Positions 41,549 to 50,014 of a DNA stretch of 57,264 nucleotides are shown here, piece by piece (position 1 is the first letter of the stretch; each line of letters begins with the position of its first letter). A program made the position numbers and the translations under genes. The stretch covers positions 878,570 to 935,833 of the forward strand of contig PLWS01000002.1 of assembly GCA_003151115.1 (NCBI GenBank), read 5' to 3'. The notes beneath the pieces were generated by a model. That model ran no database searches. It was not told the origin of the DNA and saw only the letters and a list, made by a program, of their open reading frames with translations. This stretch comes from Vulcanimicrobiota bacterium (GTDB lineage Bacteria > Vulcanimicrobiota > Vulcanimicrobiia > Vulcanimicrobiales > Vulcanimicrobiaceae).

Positions 41549-43132
41549 GTGAAAACCTATGATGCGATCGTCGTCGGCGCTGGGCATAATGGCCTGGTCG
41601 CAGCGTGCTACCTCGCGCGCGCTAAACGCAAGGTGCTGGTCCTCGAACGCCGGTACGTGGTGGGCGGAGCCTGCGTCACCGAAGAGCGGACATTTCCCGG
41701 TTACAAAGTTTCGACCGCCGCTTACGTCAATAGCCTTTTTCGTCCCGAGATTATTCGCGATTTACGGCTGCGGGATTACGGTTTTGAGCTGCTCGAGCGC
41801 AGCCCGGCTTCGTTCTCCCCGTTTCTCGACGGCCGGTATCTCATACTGGGGTCGGATAAACAGAGCGAGTTGAATGAAATCGCAAAATTCAGCCGCCAAG
41901 ACTCGCAGCGCTATCCTGAGTACGAACGGATGCTCGAGCGTGCCGCCGCAGTGATCGAGCCGACGCTCATGCAAAAACCGCCAAACGTTGTGAGCCCTTC
42001 CGTCTTCGATCTGCTTGGAATGGCAAAGTTGGGACGCGGGATGCAAAAGCTCGGACCGCAGATGGGCGAAGCCGTCGAGATCCTGACCGGAGCGGCGCGC
42101 CCGATTTTGGATCGCTGGTTCGAGTCGGAAGAACTGAAGGCAACGCTGGCTACCGACGCCATTATCGGCGCGTTTGCGCCGCCTTCGATGCCGGGCACCG
42201 CTTACGTGCTCTTTCATCACGTCATGGGCGAAACCAACGGCAAGCGCGGAGTTTGGGCATATGTGCGTGGCGGCATGGGCGGTCTCACGCAAGCGCTCGC
42301 GAAGGCGGCAGCGGATCTTGGCGTCGAGATACAGACCGAAGCTGAGGTTTCCAAGATTCTCGCCCGAGACGGCGCCATTGCGGGTGTGGCTCTTTCGAAC
42401 GGCGACGAGTACTCGGCGCCCATGGTTGCCAGCAATGCGGACTGCAACGTGACGTTCAACAAGCTGCTCGGCCGCGAGCTCTTGCCACCCGATTTTGTGG
42501 AAGCGATCGACCGGATCAGCTACGATAGCGCGTCCGCGAAGATCAATGTCGCGCTCGACCACCTGCCCGACTTCACGGCATTACCGGGGACGCAAGCCGG
42601 ACCGCAGCACCGCGGGACCGTGCACTTGTGTCCGGACCAAGACTTCATCGAACGCGCATACGACGATGCGAAGTATGGCAAACCGTCGCGCGAGCCGGTC
42701 GTCGAGTGCACGATCCCGTCGGCGGTCGACGACACGGTCGCGCCGCCCGGCAAACACCTGATGTCCATGTTCGTCCAGTATGCTCCCTACGCACCGAAGG
42801 ACGCACCATGGAATACAGAGACAAAAAATGCCTTTGCGGACAGCTGCTTCGACGTCGTCGAACGGTACGCGCCCGGTTTCAAGAATAGCGTCATCGACCG
42901 CCAAATACTCACGCCGCCGGATCTCGAAAACATCTTCGGATTGACCGGCGGAAATATTTTCCAAGGTGCGATGACGCTCGACCATCTCTTCATGTTCCGG
43001 CCGGCACCGGGATATGCCGGATACAGGATGCCGGTCAAAGGACTGTTTTTATGCGGCTCCGCGGCGCATCCCGGCGGTGGAGTAATGGGCGCTGCGGGCT
43101 TGAATGCCGCCAAGGAGATGCTGAAAAGATGA
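41549..43132 (+). CDS. FAD-dependent oxidoreductase of the phytoene-desaturase/PYROXD2 family
   Basis: 527 residues, GTG start. N-terminal FAD-binding Rossmann motif VVGAGHNGLVAACYLARA (GxGxxG at 10-15) with LVLERRYVVGGACVTEE after it, as in CrtI and its PYROXD2-like relatives. A C-terminal FAD segment GLFLCGSAAHPGGGVMGAAG is also typical. The long middle lacks hydrophobic membrane stretches. The PYROXD2-type branch is of uncertain substrate, so a carotenoid role should not be assumed: no phytoene synthase or other carotenoid gene is present. The ATG of the methyltransferase overlaps its stop (ATGA at 43129-43132), making a coupled pair. Confidence 0.88.
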   Translation: MKTYDAIVVGAGHNGLVAACYLARAKRKVLVLERRYVVGGACVTEERTFPGYKVSTAAYVNSLFRPEIIRDLRLRDYGFELLERSPASFSPFLDGRYLILGSDKQSELNEIAKFSRQDSQRYPEYERMLERAAAVIEPTLMQKPPNVVSPSVFDLLGMAKLGRGMQKLGPQMGEAVEILTGAARPILDRWFESEELKATLATDAIIGAFAPPSMPGTAYVLFHHVMGETNGKRGVWAYVRGGMGGLTQALAKAAADLGVEIQTEAEVSKILARDGAIAGVALSNGDEYSAPMVASNADCNVTFNKLLGRELLPPDFVEAIDRISYDSASAKINVALDHLPDFTALPGTQAGPQHRGTVHLCPDQDFIERAYDDAKYGKPSREPVVECTIPSAVDDTVAPPGKHLMSMFVQYAPYAPKDAPWNTETKNAFADSCFDVVERYAPGFKNSVIDRQILTPPDLENIFGLTGGNIFQGAMTLDHLFMFRPAPGYAGYRMPVKGLFLCGSAAHPGGGVMGAAGLNAAKEMLKR

Positions 43133-43785
43133 AATCTAAATCGTTTCTGGTGCCGGACGATATCTACGACTACATGCTGAAGACGACGCTGCGAGAAACG
43201 CCGGTCCAGCGCGAACTGCGCGAGCGCACGGCAGCGATGCCGCAAGCCCGCATGCAGACCGGCCCCGACCAGTTGCAGTTGCTGCAATTGCTCGTGCGCG
43301 CCATCGGGGCGCGTCGCTGCATCGAAGTTGGAGTCTACACGGGCGCGAGCGCGCTGGCCGTCGCGCTGGCGCTTCCCGAGGGCGGCTCGATTGTTGCGTG
43401 CGATGTCAACGAAGAGTACACGGCGATCGCCGAGGAGTTCTGGGAGCGGGCCGGCGTGACGAACAAGATCGACTTGCGACTGGCGCCGGCTGTGGAGACC
43501 TTGAGCGACCTGCTCGCGCAGCAAGGCAGCTACGATTTTGCCTACATCGATGCCGACAAGACGAACTACGACGCGTATTACGAACTCGTCTTGCAGCTGT
43601 TGCGTCCGGGCGGTCTGATAGCGGTCGATAATGTGCTGTGGGGCGGCGACGTCGCCAACCCCGCGCAGAGAGATCCTGACACGGTCGCTCTTCGAAATCT
43701 CAACGAGAAGATCGGGCGCGACGAACGGATCGACGTGAGTTTCCTTACGATCGGGGACGGACTTTCCTTGGTGCGGAAGCGGTGA
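43129..43785 (+). CDS. class I SAM-dependent O-methyltransferase (caffeoyl-CoA OMT family)
   Basis: 218 residues from ATG 43129, overlapping the upstream stop by four bases. SAM-binding motif I CIEVGVYTGASALAVALALP (64-83), an acidic residue at the end of strand 2 (VACDVNEE), and the metal-binding DADK segment (YIDADKTNYDAYYE, Asp141). LRPGGLIAVDNVLWGG follows, with an Asp-Asn pair typical of the family's divalent metal site. These enzymes methylate catechol-type or related hydroxyls. The natural substrate is unknown here; its neighbour is an FAD oxidoreductase. Cytoplasmic, probably a dimer. Confidence 0.93.
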   Translation: MKSKSFLVPDDIYDYMLKTTLRETPVQRELRERTAAMPQARMQTGPDQLQLLQLLVRAIGARRCIEVGVYTGASALAVALALPEGGSIVACDVNEEYTAIAEEFWERAGVTNKIDLRLAPAVETLSDLLAQQGSYDFAYIDADKTNYDAYYELVLQLLRPGGLIAVDNVLWGGDVANPAQRDPDTVALRNLNEKIGRDERIDVSFLTIGDGLSLVRKR

Positions 43786-43789
43786 CGGC

Positions 43790-44422
43790 ATGAAAGGCAG
43801 GTTTACGGGCGGCAGCCTCGACAAGGCGCGCTTGGATACACTCGTCGACGCAGTCTACGCGATTGCGTTGACGCTGCTCGTTTTGGATTTGAAAGTGTTC
43901 AGGGTTGTGCTGCCCGCCGCCATGCCGGGCGTGCTTGAGTCGATGCTGCCGGAAATAGGTATTTACGCGATCGCGTTTTCAACAATTGCGCTGTTGTGGG
44001 TCTGTCATCACTATTACTCGACGCTCGTCGTTGGAACCGATTTTACGCACGTGATGCTCAATCTCTCGCCGCTGCTTTTCGTTTCGCTCGTTCCCTTTAC
44101 GGCGGCCGCAATGGGAAACAACACGGACTCCTCATGGGCGGTCGCTGTATTCACGCTGAACGTCGCCGTCATCTGCTTCCTTTACGTGCTCAATTGGGCG
44201 CATTGCAGAAGGCGGCTCGTCCCGGCCGAGGTCGACCGCGGGCTGCTCGATACGATGTCCGCCAACGCATGGTATTCGCTTGCGGGCGAGATCTTGGCGA
44301 CCGTGCTGGCGTTCGTCTCGCCCGTTCTTGGGATTGCGGTGGCAGCCGTGATGGTGCCCACCGGATTTGCGGCGATGGCGCGTTTGGAGCCTCGCATCAT
44401 GGAGGCAGTAAAGGAACGCTAG
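43790..44422 (+). CDS. TMEM175-like (DUF1211) potassium channel protein
   Basis: 210 residues with six hydrophobic helices. The first helix RLDTLVDAVYAIALTLLVLDL matches the TMEM175/DUF1211 signature (R-x-x-x-(F/L)-x-D-A-V-x-A-I-x-x-T-L-L-V-L-(D/E)-(I/L)), the segment that lines the pore in bacterial members, which form tetramers. Further helices: GIYAIAFSTIALLWVCHHYY, MLNLSPLLFVSLVPF, VFTLNVAVICFLYVLNW. The family mediates K+ leak. It follows the methyltransferase by 4 bases, probably in the same operon, though functional linkage is unclear. Its stop shares four bases (CTAG) with the stop of the convergent GT39 gene. Confidence 0.85.
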   Translation: MKGRFTGGSLDKARLDTLVDAVYAIALTLLVLDLKVFRVVLPAAMPGVLESMLPEIGIYAIAFSTIALLWVCHHYYSTLVVGTDFTHVMLNLSPLLFVSLVPFTAAAMGNNTDSSWAVAVFTLNVAVICFLYVLNWAHCRRRLVPAEVDRGLLDTMSANAWYSLAGEILATVLAFVSPVLGIAVAAVMVPTGFAAMARLEPRIMEAVKER

Positions 44423-45954
44423 GCGCCGTACCAGCGCAGGCGCGGCCAAAGATCTTCCAGCGGCGCGATCGGCTGCGTGCACAGAAAAATCGGCGTAGGG
44501 CCCTCGATCGCCCAACGGTACGGATCTTGAAAGGTGCCGGCCAAGACGACGTGCCGGAAAAGGACGTGCAGCAAATCGGATTGCGATGCGCCGACCGCCA
44601 GCACCGAGCTGCCGTCATAGCCGCGCGTGCCCCAAAGATAGTATTGATTCTGTCCGCTGATCGGTTGCGGAAGTCCGTATTGCGGCCCGTAAAATTCGAT
44701 TGCGGCCGCGCCGGCATACGTATCGGAAAAAATGGCGGTACGCCTGCGCTGCTGCGGCGGAAGTTTGTCATAGAACTCCGCAACGCGTCGCGCGAGTCCT
44801 TGCCATCCGAATTCGTCCGCAAACAGCGGCTGGACCAGCCTTGCCGGCGTGCCGCCGCGTCCCGTCACACCGAGAAACTTTGAGTAACCGACCAGTGTTT
44901 GCACATCAAGTGCGGGAATCGTGAAGGGCGCGAGGAGCACCGCGGAAATGAGGACCGCGCCGCAGGCGAGCGTGCGCCAAGCCGGGCGCCCGCTCCATGC
45001 GCGTTCCAGCGTTACCCAACCCGCACAAATAAGCGGCGTGTAAATGCCGGCGATGTAGTAGCCTTTGCCGTTTAGCAGCGCAGCGGAGGCGAGCAGCAGC
45101 ACAAACGCGATGGCGATGAAGCGGTAGGCAGAGAATCGCGGGGCCAGCCAAAGTGCGACCGCTCCGGCGACCCATATTGGAACCACGACCGGATTAAAAA
45201 ACAGCAGCTGCTCTAGAAAGAAGACGCCCGCGTTGACCAGCGGCTGCCGGAACTCGAATTGCATTCCGGAATTGAAAGCGTGCCGCCCCAGCACGTCGCC
45301 ACGCAATACGGCGAGCATCGGCCAGCCGTGCACGCTTTGCCACCAGAGGTTGGGCGAGAGCACGAGGAGCGTTCCGAGCGCGGCGATAACGAAAACGCGA
45401 GATCGCAGGACGGTGCGTTCGGGCGTCAGCAGCAGTCCGGCCAGCATCGCCGCGGCCAACAAAAACATCGAGTATTTTGCGTAGAGTCCAAGCGAAACCG
45501 CAGCGGCGATCGCAAACCACCACCGCTCATCGCGCGACCGGATCAAGCGCATCATCGCGAAGACGGTCAAGGCCCACGTCAGCGGTTCGTACGACGTCGT
45601 CGTCAGTGTCGTTCCCAGAAAAAGATAAGCCGGCGTGAGCGCAACGGTCAGTCCCGCCAGGCGCGCAGACCAGCTGCCGCCGCCGAGCTCTGCCGCGATC
45701 GCGCACGCGAGATATGCGGTCGCGCCGGCTGCAAGCGCTACGGTGAAACGCAGCGCAATGAGTTCGTAATGCGCCGGCGCCGAAAGCCACGAGACGAACG
45801 CCGTGAGCGGAGGCATGTCGACATACCCCCAGGCCAGCCGCTTGGCGCAGGCGATGAAGTACAGCTCGTCGCGGTAGTAACCGTAGCGCCAGGAAACGGC
45901 GATGTGCGCGGCAGCCGTCAAGACTCCGAGCGCCGCGGCAAACCGTTTATCCAA
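44419..45954 (-). CDS. glycosyltransferase family 39 (PMT/ArnT-like) membrane protein
   Basis: 511 residues. Multi-pass membrane enzyme that uses a polyprenyl-phosphate sugar as donor. Seen: the first extracytoplasmic loop with the catalytic acidic pair YYRDELYF (Asp29-Glu30), about 11 hydrophobic helices through residue 370, LYAKYSMFLL and NGKGYYIAGIYTPL motifs usual in GT39/GT83 bacterial members, and a soluble C-terminal domain (about 390-511). Acceptor unknown (lipid A, protein or another cell-surface target). Its start lies inside the 3' end of the upstream membrane-protein gene (8-base overlap), so they form one transcription unit. Convergent with the TMEM175 gene. Confidence 0.85.
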   Translation of the reverse strand: MDKRFAAALGVLTAAAHIAVSWRYGYYRDELYFIACAKRLAWGYVDMPPLTAFVSWLSAPAHYELIALRFTVALAAGATAYLACAIAAELGGGSWSARLAGLTVALTPAYLFLGTTLTTTSYEPLTWALTVFAMMRLIRSRDERWWFAIAAAVSLGLYAKYSMFLLAAAMLAGLLLTPERTVLRSRVFVIAALGTLLVLSPNLWWQSVHGWPMLAVLRGDVLGRHAFNSGMQFEFRQPLVNAGVFFLEQLLFFNPVVVPIWVAGAVALWLAPRFSAYRFIAIAFVLLLASAALLNGKGYYIAGIYTPLICAGWVTLERAWSGRPAWRTLACGAVLISAVLLAPFTIPALDVQTLVGYSKFLGVTGRGGTPARLVQPLFADEFGWQGLARRVAEFYDKLPPQQRRRTAIFSDTYAGAAAIEFYGPQYGLPQPISGQNQYYLWGTRGYDGSSVLAVGASQSDLLHVLFRHVVLAGTFQDPYRWAIEGPTPIFLCTQPIAPLEDLWPRLRWYGA

Positions 45955-46978
45955 CGGAGGCGGGCGGCGGCATTGCCGAAACGACGAAACTCAGCAGCAG
46001 CGAAAAAAGTCCCGCATAGAAAACGGCGCCAATTGCAAAGATAGGATCCCACCACGTGCCACCCATGAATGCGATCGTGAAAAGGAGCAAGGCCGCCGTA
46101 TAGATCGCCGGAACCGCAAAAGCGAACGACGCAAATGTAAGGCGCGATAAGAAGTAGGCCGGCGTGCGGGCCAGGAACGCATCGCCCGCAATCCCGGCGG
46201 CTATGCTGGCCGCCAGCACACAGACGATATCGAGCCGGCCGAGCGAATGGGTTACGGCGATCAAACCGTTGCCGAGTACGAAGAGTATCGTGAGCGCCCC
46301 GGGCCGTAAACGGAAGTTGCGCACCAAATAGAAGGCCGTACCCATCATCAGCAGGCTTTGAAGGATGACGGCGATCAGCGATCCGCCTTGCTGATAGAAA
46401 TGTATGGTCATGAGCGTCAGCGCGTTGGCGTCGAGTTCGTGCGGCACAACGACTCCTAGCACGCGCGCGGCATCCGCGCGAAAGAACACCTGCGTTCCCC
46501 AATGCATCAATTCGAGAATTGCGGCCGCTGAAATAATCGCGGGCAACTGCTGCGAGAGCGTTGCCGGCCGTGGCGCCTGCGAAATTGCGGAACGGATTGG
46601 TCCTGAGATGATGAGTAGCACGCCGGCGCCGATCACTTGGTGCGTCGGGCTCAGCAGCGCGTCGAACCCGGCTTCGAAACCGAAGAAGAGATGGTTGATC
46701 ATGTCGGCGGCGCCGCCGAGCAAGAAGACGAGTACGCCGAGCGCGGACCATGAATACGCCGGCCCGAGCGCTTCCCAAAAATTCTCGTTGCGGCGGCGGG
46801 CGGCGGACAAGCGCGCGCCGATCAAGTACAGCAAGAGAAGAAGACCGGAATAGAGCAGCGCGTGCGCCCACGTAAAAAATGTATCGACGTCGTGGCGGAT
46901 GTGCCAGCCCGCGTCGGTGTATAAGCCGGCGATGGTCCAATAACCGGCCAAGGCCATGGCCCAGTCAAAGCGCCTCAA
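45947..46978 (-). CDS. multi-pass membrane protein of unknown family, related to the membrane part of the 51201-53033 gene
   Basis: 343 residues from TTG 46978 (start uncertain; ATG 46957 is the next candidate and would cut into the first helix). About nine hydrophobic helices. The N-terminal half matches the N-terminal half of the TolB-fused protein at 51201-53033: FDWAMALAGYW against FDWIMAVLAL; WAHALLYSGLLL against PWHAVLYGTMVL; LLSPTHQVIGAGVLLIISGPI against LISPSHIWLALAGAMIFSGPL. Conserved His, Trp and Asp in these segments could bind heme or metal, but no family is recognised. Co-transcribed with the GT39 gene. Divergent from the lipoprotein at 47023. Confidence 0.75.
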   Translation of the reverse strand: MRRFDWAMALAGYWTIAGLYTDAGWHIRHDVDTFFTWAHALLYSGLLLLLYLIGARLSAARRRNENFWEALGPAYSWSALGVLVFLLGGAADMINHLFFGFEAGFDALLSPTHQVIGAGVLLIISGPIRSAISQAPRPATLSQQLPAIISAAAILELMHWGTQVFFRADAARVLGVVVPHELDANALTLMTIHFYQQGGSLIAVILQSLLMMGTAFYLVRNFRLRPGALTILFVLGNGLIAVTHSLGRLDIVCVLAASIAAGIAGDAFLARTPAYFLSRLTFASFAFAVPAIYTAALLLFTIAFMGGTWWDPIFAIGAVFYAGLFSLLLSFVVSAMPPPASVG

Positions 46979-47022
46979 GCGTCCAGGGTTCGCAAGGCCA
47001 TCATTCGAACCTGCGCAGCTCG

Positions 47023-47448
47023 ATGCGCGTACAGGCGGTCGCTCTCGCGCCCTTACTCGCCCTATTGGCGGCGTGCGGATCTCACCCCGAAACTGAAACA
47101 CAGAACGCCGTAACCATCGGCGCCGTTGCGCCCTGGCCCGCGACGGTTTTCGTTAGGCAGGACGACCCGCCGCGGATCCTCGCTGCACAGTTCTCGTCTT
47201 CCGTGATTCGCGTCGGAGAATGGTGGTCGGGGAGAGTCGCTACGACCAGCAACGTCGCGGTCGTGGAACTGCGCTCGCCGTCGTTTTCATTCATATTGCA
47301 CCGGACGGCGTTTGGCCAATTCGCGTTCAGAACACGGGTCTTGGCCGTTCCCTCGATCTACCGCCGCGGATTCACCGCGACGCTGGTCGCGCGCGGTGCG
47401 GGGCTTGGACTAACCGACGTGCGCAGCGCCGAGCTGGTTTTTCGATAG
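47023..47448 (+). CDS. lipoprotein of unknown function
   Basis: 141 residues from ATG 47023. The leader MRVQAVALAPLLALLAAC ends in a lipobox (LAAC) with acylated Cys18. The mature part is short and beta-rich: WPATVFVRQDDPPRILAAQF, SSSVIRVGEWWSGRVATTSN, VAVVELRSPSFSFILHRTAF, FTATLVARGAG. The strand-rich look with a repeated (V/A)-x-x-S pattern suggests an immunoglobulin-like sandwich. No family is recognised. Divergent from the membrane protein at 46978, with which it shares a 44-base intergenic gap. The 3' end overlaps the end of the convergent symporter copy 2 by 39 bases. Confidence 0.65.
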   Translation: MRVQAVALAPLLALLAACGSHPETETQNAVTIGAVAPWPATVFVRQDDPPRILAAQFSSSVIRVGEWWSGRVATTSNVAVVELRSPSFSFILHRTAFGQFAFRTRVLAVPSIYRRGFTATLVARGAGLGLTDVRSAELVFR

Positions 47449-48900
47449 CCGCAAGACGATCGTCGCACCGGCCGCGACGGTGAGATTTACCAGCAGCGCG
47501 TAAAAGGCAATGTATCCCGGCAGCGTGATCCCGGCGTGCAGCGTAAAGATCGTCGTGGAGAAATTGTTAGTTTGCGCCATCCACGTTGCGGCGGCAAGTC
47601 CGGCGGCCCAGCCAGCGAGCAAGGCGTGACGATGAAACCACGTCGTGTAAAGCCCGAGGATCACCGCCGGGAAGATCTGCGCGATCCACGAGCCGCCCAG
47701 CAGTTGGAATTCGATGGCGTAGGCGGGCTTGATGGTGAGCGCGATGGCCAGTCCCCCCACCAACACGAGCAGCGCGATAAAGCGCGCCGTGCGCGTTTCC
47801 ACCGGCGGCCGCTCTTGCCGCGTTTGGAACGTCTGCAGAATGTTGCTCGCGAACAGGTTTGCTGCGCCGATCGCCATGATCGCCGCGGGCACGAGCGCGC
47901 CGATGACGATCGCGGCAAAGGCGACCCCCGCAAACCAGTCCGGGAAGAAGCGCGCGAAGAGATCGGGGATCGCGAAGTTCGGGTCGGTAACCCGAATATG
48001 AGCCGCGAGTGCGCAGTAACCCAACAGAGCTATCAGCGTGAGCAAGATGCTATATAAAGGAAGCAACGCACAATTGCGCCGGATGACGTTGGCGCTGCGC
48101 GCGCTAAGTACGCTCGTGATCGAGTGCGGATAGATGAAGAGGGCGAGCGCCGACCCGAACGCTAGCGAGGAGTACGCGAAATAGAGCGACGGCGAGAGTA
48201 TCGTTGAGCCCGGTTTAGGCTTGGCTGCGAGCGCCGTTTGCGCCACGCTGAAGACGTGCGACCAGCCTCCCAAACTTTTTGGAATAATGATAATCGCCGC
48301 GATCACGGTGACGTAAATCAGCGTGTCTTTGACAAAGGCGATCATCGCGGGCGCGCGTAGGCCGCTCGTAAACGTATAGGCGGCGAGCAGCGCGAAGGCG
48401 ACCACTAGCATCGTCACCTCGGATCCTTGCGTCGGAGCGATACCGGAGCGTTCGGGAACGACGCGCACGCCGATGAGCTGCAGCGCGATATAGGGCATCG
48501 TGGCTACGACGCCGGTCAGCGCAACGGCAAGTTCGAGCGGCCGGCTTCCGAAACGATCGTGCACGAAGTCCGCGGCCGTCACGTATCCTCGAGCTTTGGC
48601 AGCGGTCCAAAAGCGCGCCATGACCAAAAATGCCAAGGGATAGGCAATGGTCGTATACGGCACTGCAAAGAAAGCGATCGCGCCGGATCCGAACGCGAAG
48701 GCAGGCACGGCGATGAACGTGTACGCGGTATAAAGGTCGCCGCCCAAAAGAAACCACGTGACGATCGTTCCGAAGCGCCTGCCGCCCAGCGCCCATTCTT
48801 CGAACGACTTAAGATTTGCATGTCCCCAGCGGGCGGCCAAAAAACCGAGCACGGCCACACCGAATACCAGGACGAGAAAGATCGCCGCCCCGCTAGTCAC
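47410..48900 (-). CDS. sodium:solute symporter (SSS family), copy 2
   Basis: 496 residues, GTG start at 48900. Same family and layout as copy 1: FEEWALGGRRFGTIVTWFLL (opening motif), LYTAYTFIAVPAFAFGSGAI, FVHDRFGSRPLELAVALTG, about 13 helices. The sequences differ clearly from copy 1, so substrates may differ. The DUF3311 gene upstream overlaps it by 8 bases. Last gene of the apparent - strand operon 53033-47410 (propeller membrane protein, two pilin-like proteins, EamA, DUF3311, SSS), in which every junction is an overlap or a gap of at most about 10 bases. Confidence 0.9.
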   Translation of the reverse strand: MTSGAAIFLVLVFGVAVLGFLAARWGHANLKSFEEWALGGRRFGTIVTWFLLGGDLYTAYTFIAVPAFAFGSGAIAFFAVPYTTIAYPLAFLVMARFWTAAKARGYVTAADFVHDRFGSRPLELAVALTGVVATMPYIALQLIGVRVVPERSGIAPTQGSEVTMLVVAFALLAAYTFTSGLRAPAMIAFVKDTLIYVTVIAAIIIIPKSLGGWSHVFSVAQTALAAKPKPGSTILSPSLYFAYSSLAFGSALALFIYPHSITSVLSARSANVIRRNCALLPLYSILLTLIALLGYCALAAHIRVTDPNFAIPDLFARFFPDWFAGVAFAAIVIGALVPAAIMAIGAANLFASNILQTFQTRQERPPVETRTARFIALLVLVGGLAIALTIKPAYAIEFQLLGGSWIAQIFPAVILGLYTTWFHRHALLAGWAAGLAAATWMAQTNNFSTTIFTLHAGITLPGYIAFYALLVNLTVAAGATIVLRLSKNQLGAAHVG

Positions 48901-49087
48901 GTTCGCTCTCTCGCGTAGCGGCGTAAACGATCCAGACGATCAGCGCGGAGAGCACGATCCACAGAATCTGGTACCAGTAGAAAAACGGAAAGCCGAACAG
49001 GGCGGGCGTTGCGCGGGCGTAGATTGGCGGAATGAGCGTCGCCGCGAACGGTATCAGAAGCAGCCAATACCACAGGCGGCGTCTCAT
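48893..49087 (-). CDS. DUF3311 small membrane protein, copy 2
   Basis: 64 residues from ATG 49087 (ATGA overlap with the EamA stop at 49086-49084). Two hydrophobic helices: RLWYWLLLIPFAATLIPPIY (4-23) and FGFPFFYWYQILWIVLSALI (31-50). The FGFPF element is shared with copy 1. It sits between the EamA and SSS genes and overlaps the symporter start by 8 bases, so its translation should be coupled to both neighbours. Expected role: accessory subunit of the symporter. The gene is hidden within a longer spurious open frame that runs back to 49951. Confidence 0.8.
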   Translation of the reverse strand: MRRRLWYWLLLIPFAATLIPPIYARATPALFGFPFFYWYQILWIVLSALIVWIVYAATRESERD

Positions 49088-50004
49088 TTCAGCGACACCG
49101 TCCGTTCGGCCCAAATGTCGGTGAGCGAAAACTTTCCGAGCCACTGAGAAATGGCCATTCCGCCGATGCAAACTGCCGTGCCGAGCACTTGATGTATTTC
49201 GATCCGGCTGCGCAGGATCGCGATCGAAAGTAACCCGGCCAGCACGGGAACGCTGAACTGAAAGAGCGAGGCGCGGCCCGCGCCCAGTACGGAGATGCCC
49301 CAGCTCCAGATCGGAAAGGTCAGCACGATCGGAAAGACGACCGAGTAGGCAAAAATCCACCAGTCGACTGCCGGCAGCGCTGCGTAGTTTTGATGCACCA
49401 TGCGCGGAAGGGCTCCGGGCAAGAGAATGAGCGTGCCGATTGTCATGGTGATCGCGACGAGGCCGAGCGGCGTGTAGCGGCCCAACAACTTTGCGCTCAA
49501 CACGTTGAATATAGCAAAGATCGCCGCGGCGCAAAACGTCAGAGCGTCGCCCGGCCGGAACGTGAGATGTCCGGAGAAAGCGCCTTCGAAGACAACGACG
49601 CCGAAGAGCGCCACAGCGGCTCCGAGCCAGCGTCCGGCGTGCACGCGTTCTTGTCCGGAGAAGGCGACGATAGCCAGCGTCAGGAGCGGCGATAGACTGG
49701 CGAGAAGCGATGACGCAAACGCGCTCGTGTTCGCGAGACCGAAAACCCAGAAATACTGGTATAAACCGTATCCGCACGCACCGCATCCGATCAGCAGCGG
49801 CAGATCGCGCGCGCGGAAGCGAATCGCCTGGTGCATGCTGCGTGCGAGCAAGAACGCCAGCGGCGTCATGGCCAGAAAGCGCAGCCCCGTGAACGCCAAC
49901 GGATCGACCGACGCGAACGCGTATTTTACGAGCACGGTGTTCATCGCCCACGAAAAAGCGACGAACATCAGACCCGGATAGAGCAGCGGCCGGCGAACGC
50001 TCAC
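49084..50004 (-). CDS. EamA/DMT-family transporter (10-helix permease)
   Basis: 306 residues. Ten hydrophobic helices in two homologous EamA halves: LYPGLMFVAFSWAMNTVLVK and FASSLLASLSPLLTLAIVAF in the first, FCAAAIFAIFNVLSAKLLGR and FQFSVPVLAGLLSIAIL in the second, ending with LGTAVCIGGMAISQWLG. The family exports or exchanges metabolites such as amino acids; the substrate cannot be read. Starts at 50004, ten bases after the stop of the pilin-like gene, and overlaps DUF3311 copy 2 by four bases. No signal for its own promoter is evident, so it is likely part of the long - strand operon. Confidence 0.9.
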   Translation of the reverse strand: MSVRRPLLYPGLMFVAFSWAMNTVLVKYAFASVDPLAFTGLRFLAMTPLAFLLARSMHQAIRFRARDLPLLIGCGACGYGLYQYFWVFGLANTSAFASSLLASLSPLLTLAIVAFSGQERVHAGRWLGAAVALFGVVVFEGAFSGHLTFRPGDALTFCAAAIFAIFNVLSAKLLGRYTPLGLVAITMTIGTLILLPGALPRMVHQNYAALPAVDWWIFAYSVVFPIVLTFPIWSWGISVLGAGRASLFQFSVPVLAGLLSIAILRSRIEIHQVLGTAVCIGGMAISQWLGKFSLTDIWAERTVSLK

Positions 50005-50014
50005 GCCTCGACCT

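Noticed and set aside
41762-42562. 266-codon - strand frame within the oxidoreductase gene
   Set aside because: Shadow of a clear FAD oxidoreductase; the translation is Arg/His-rich and domain-free.
41549-43132. Carotenoid pathway call for the CrtI-like gene
   Set aside because: No phytoene synthase, cyclase or other carotenoid gene nearby, and the sequence fits the wider PYROXD2-like branch.
49088-49951. Upstream extension of the DUF3311 copy 2 frame
   Set aside because: It overlaps the EamA transporter in another frame on the same strand. The family start at 49087 and its ATGA overlap fit better.
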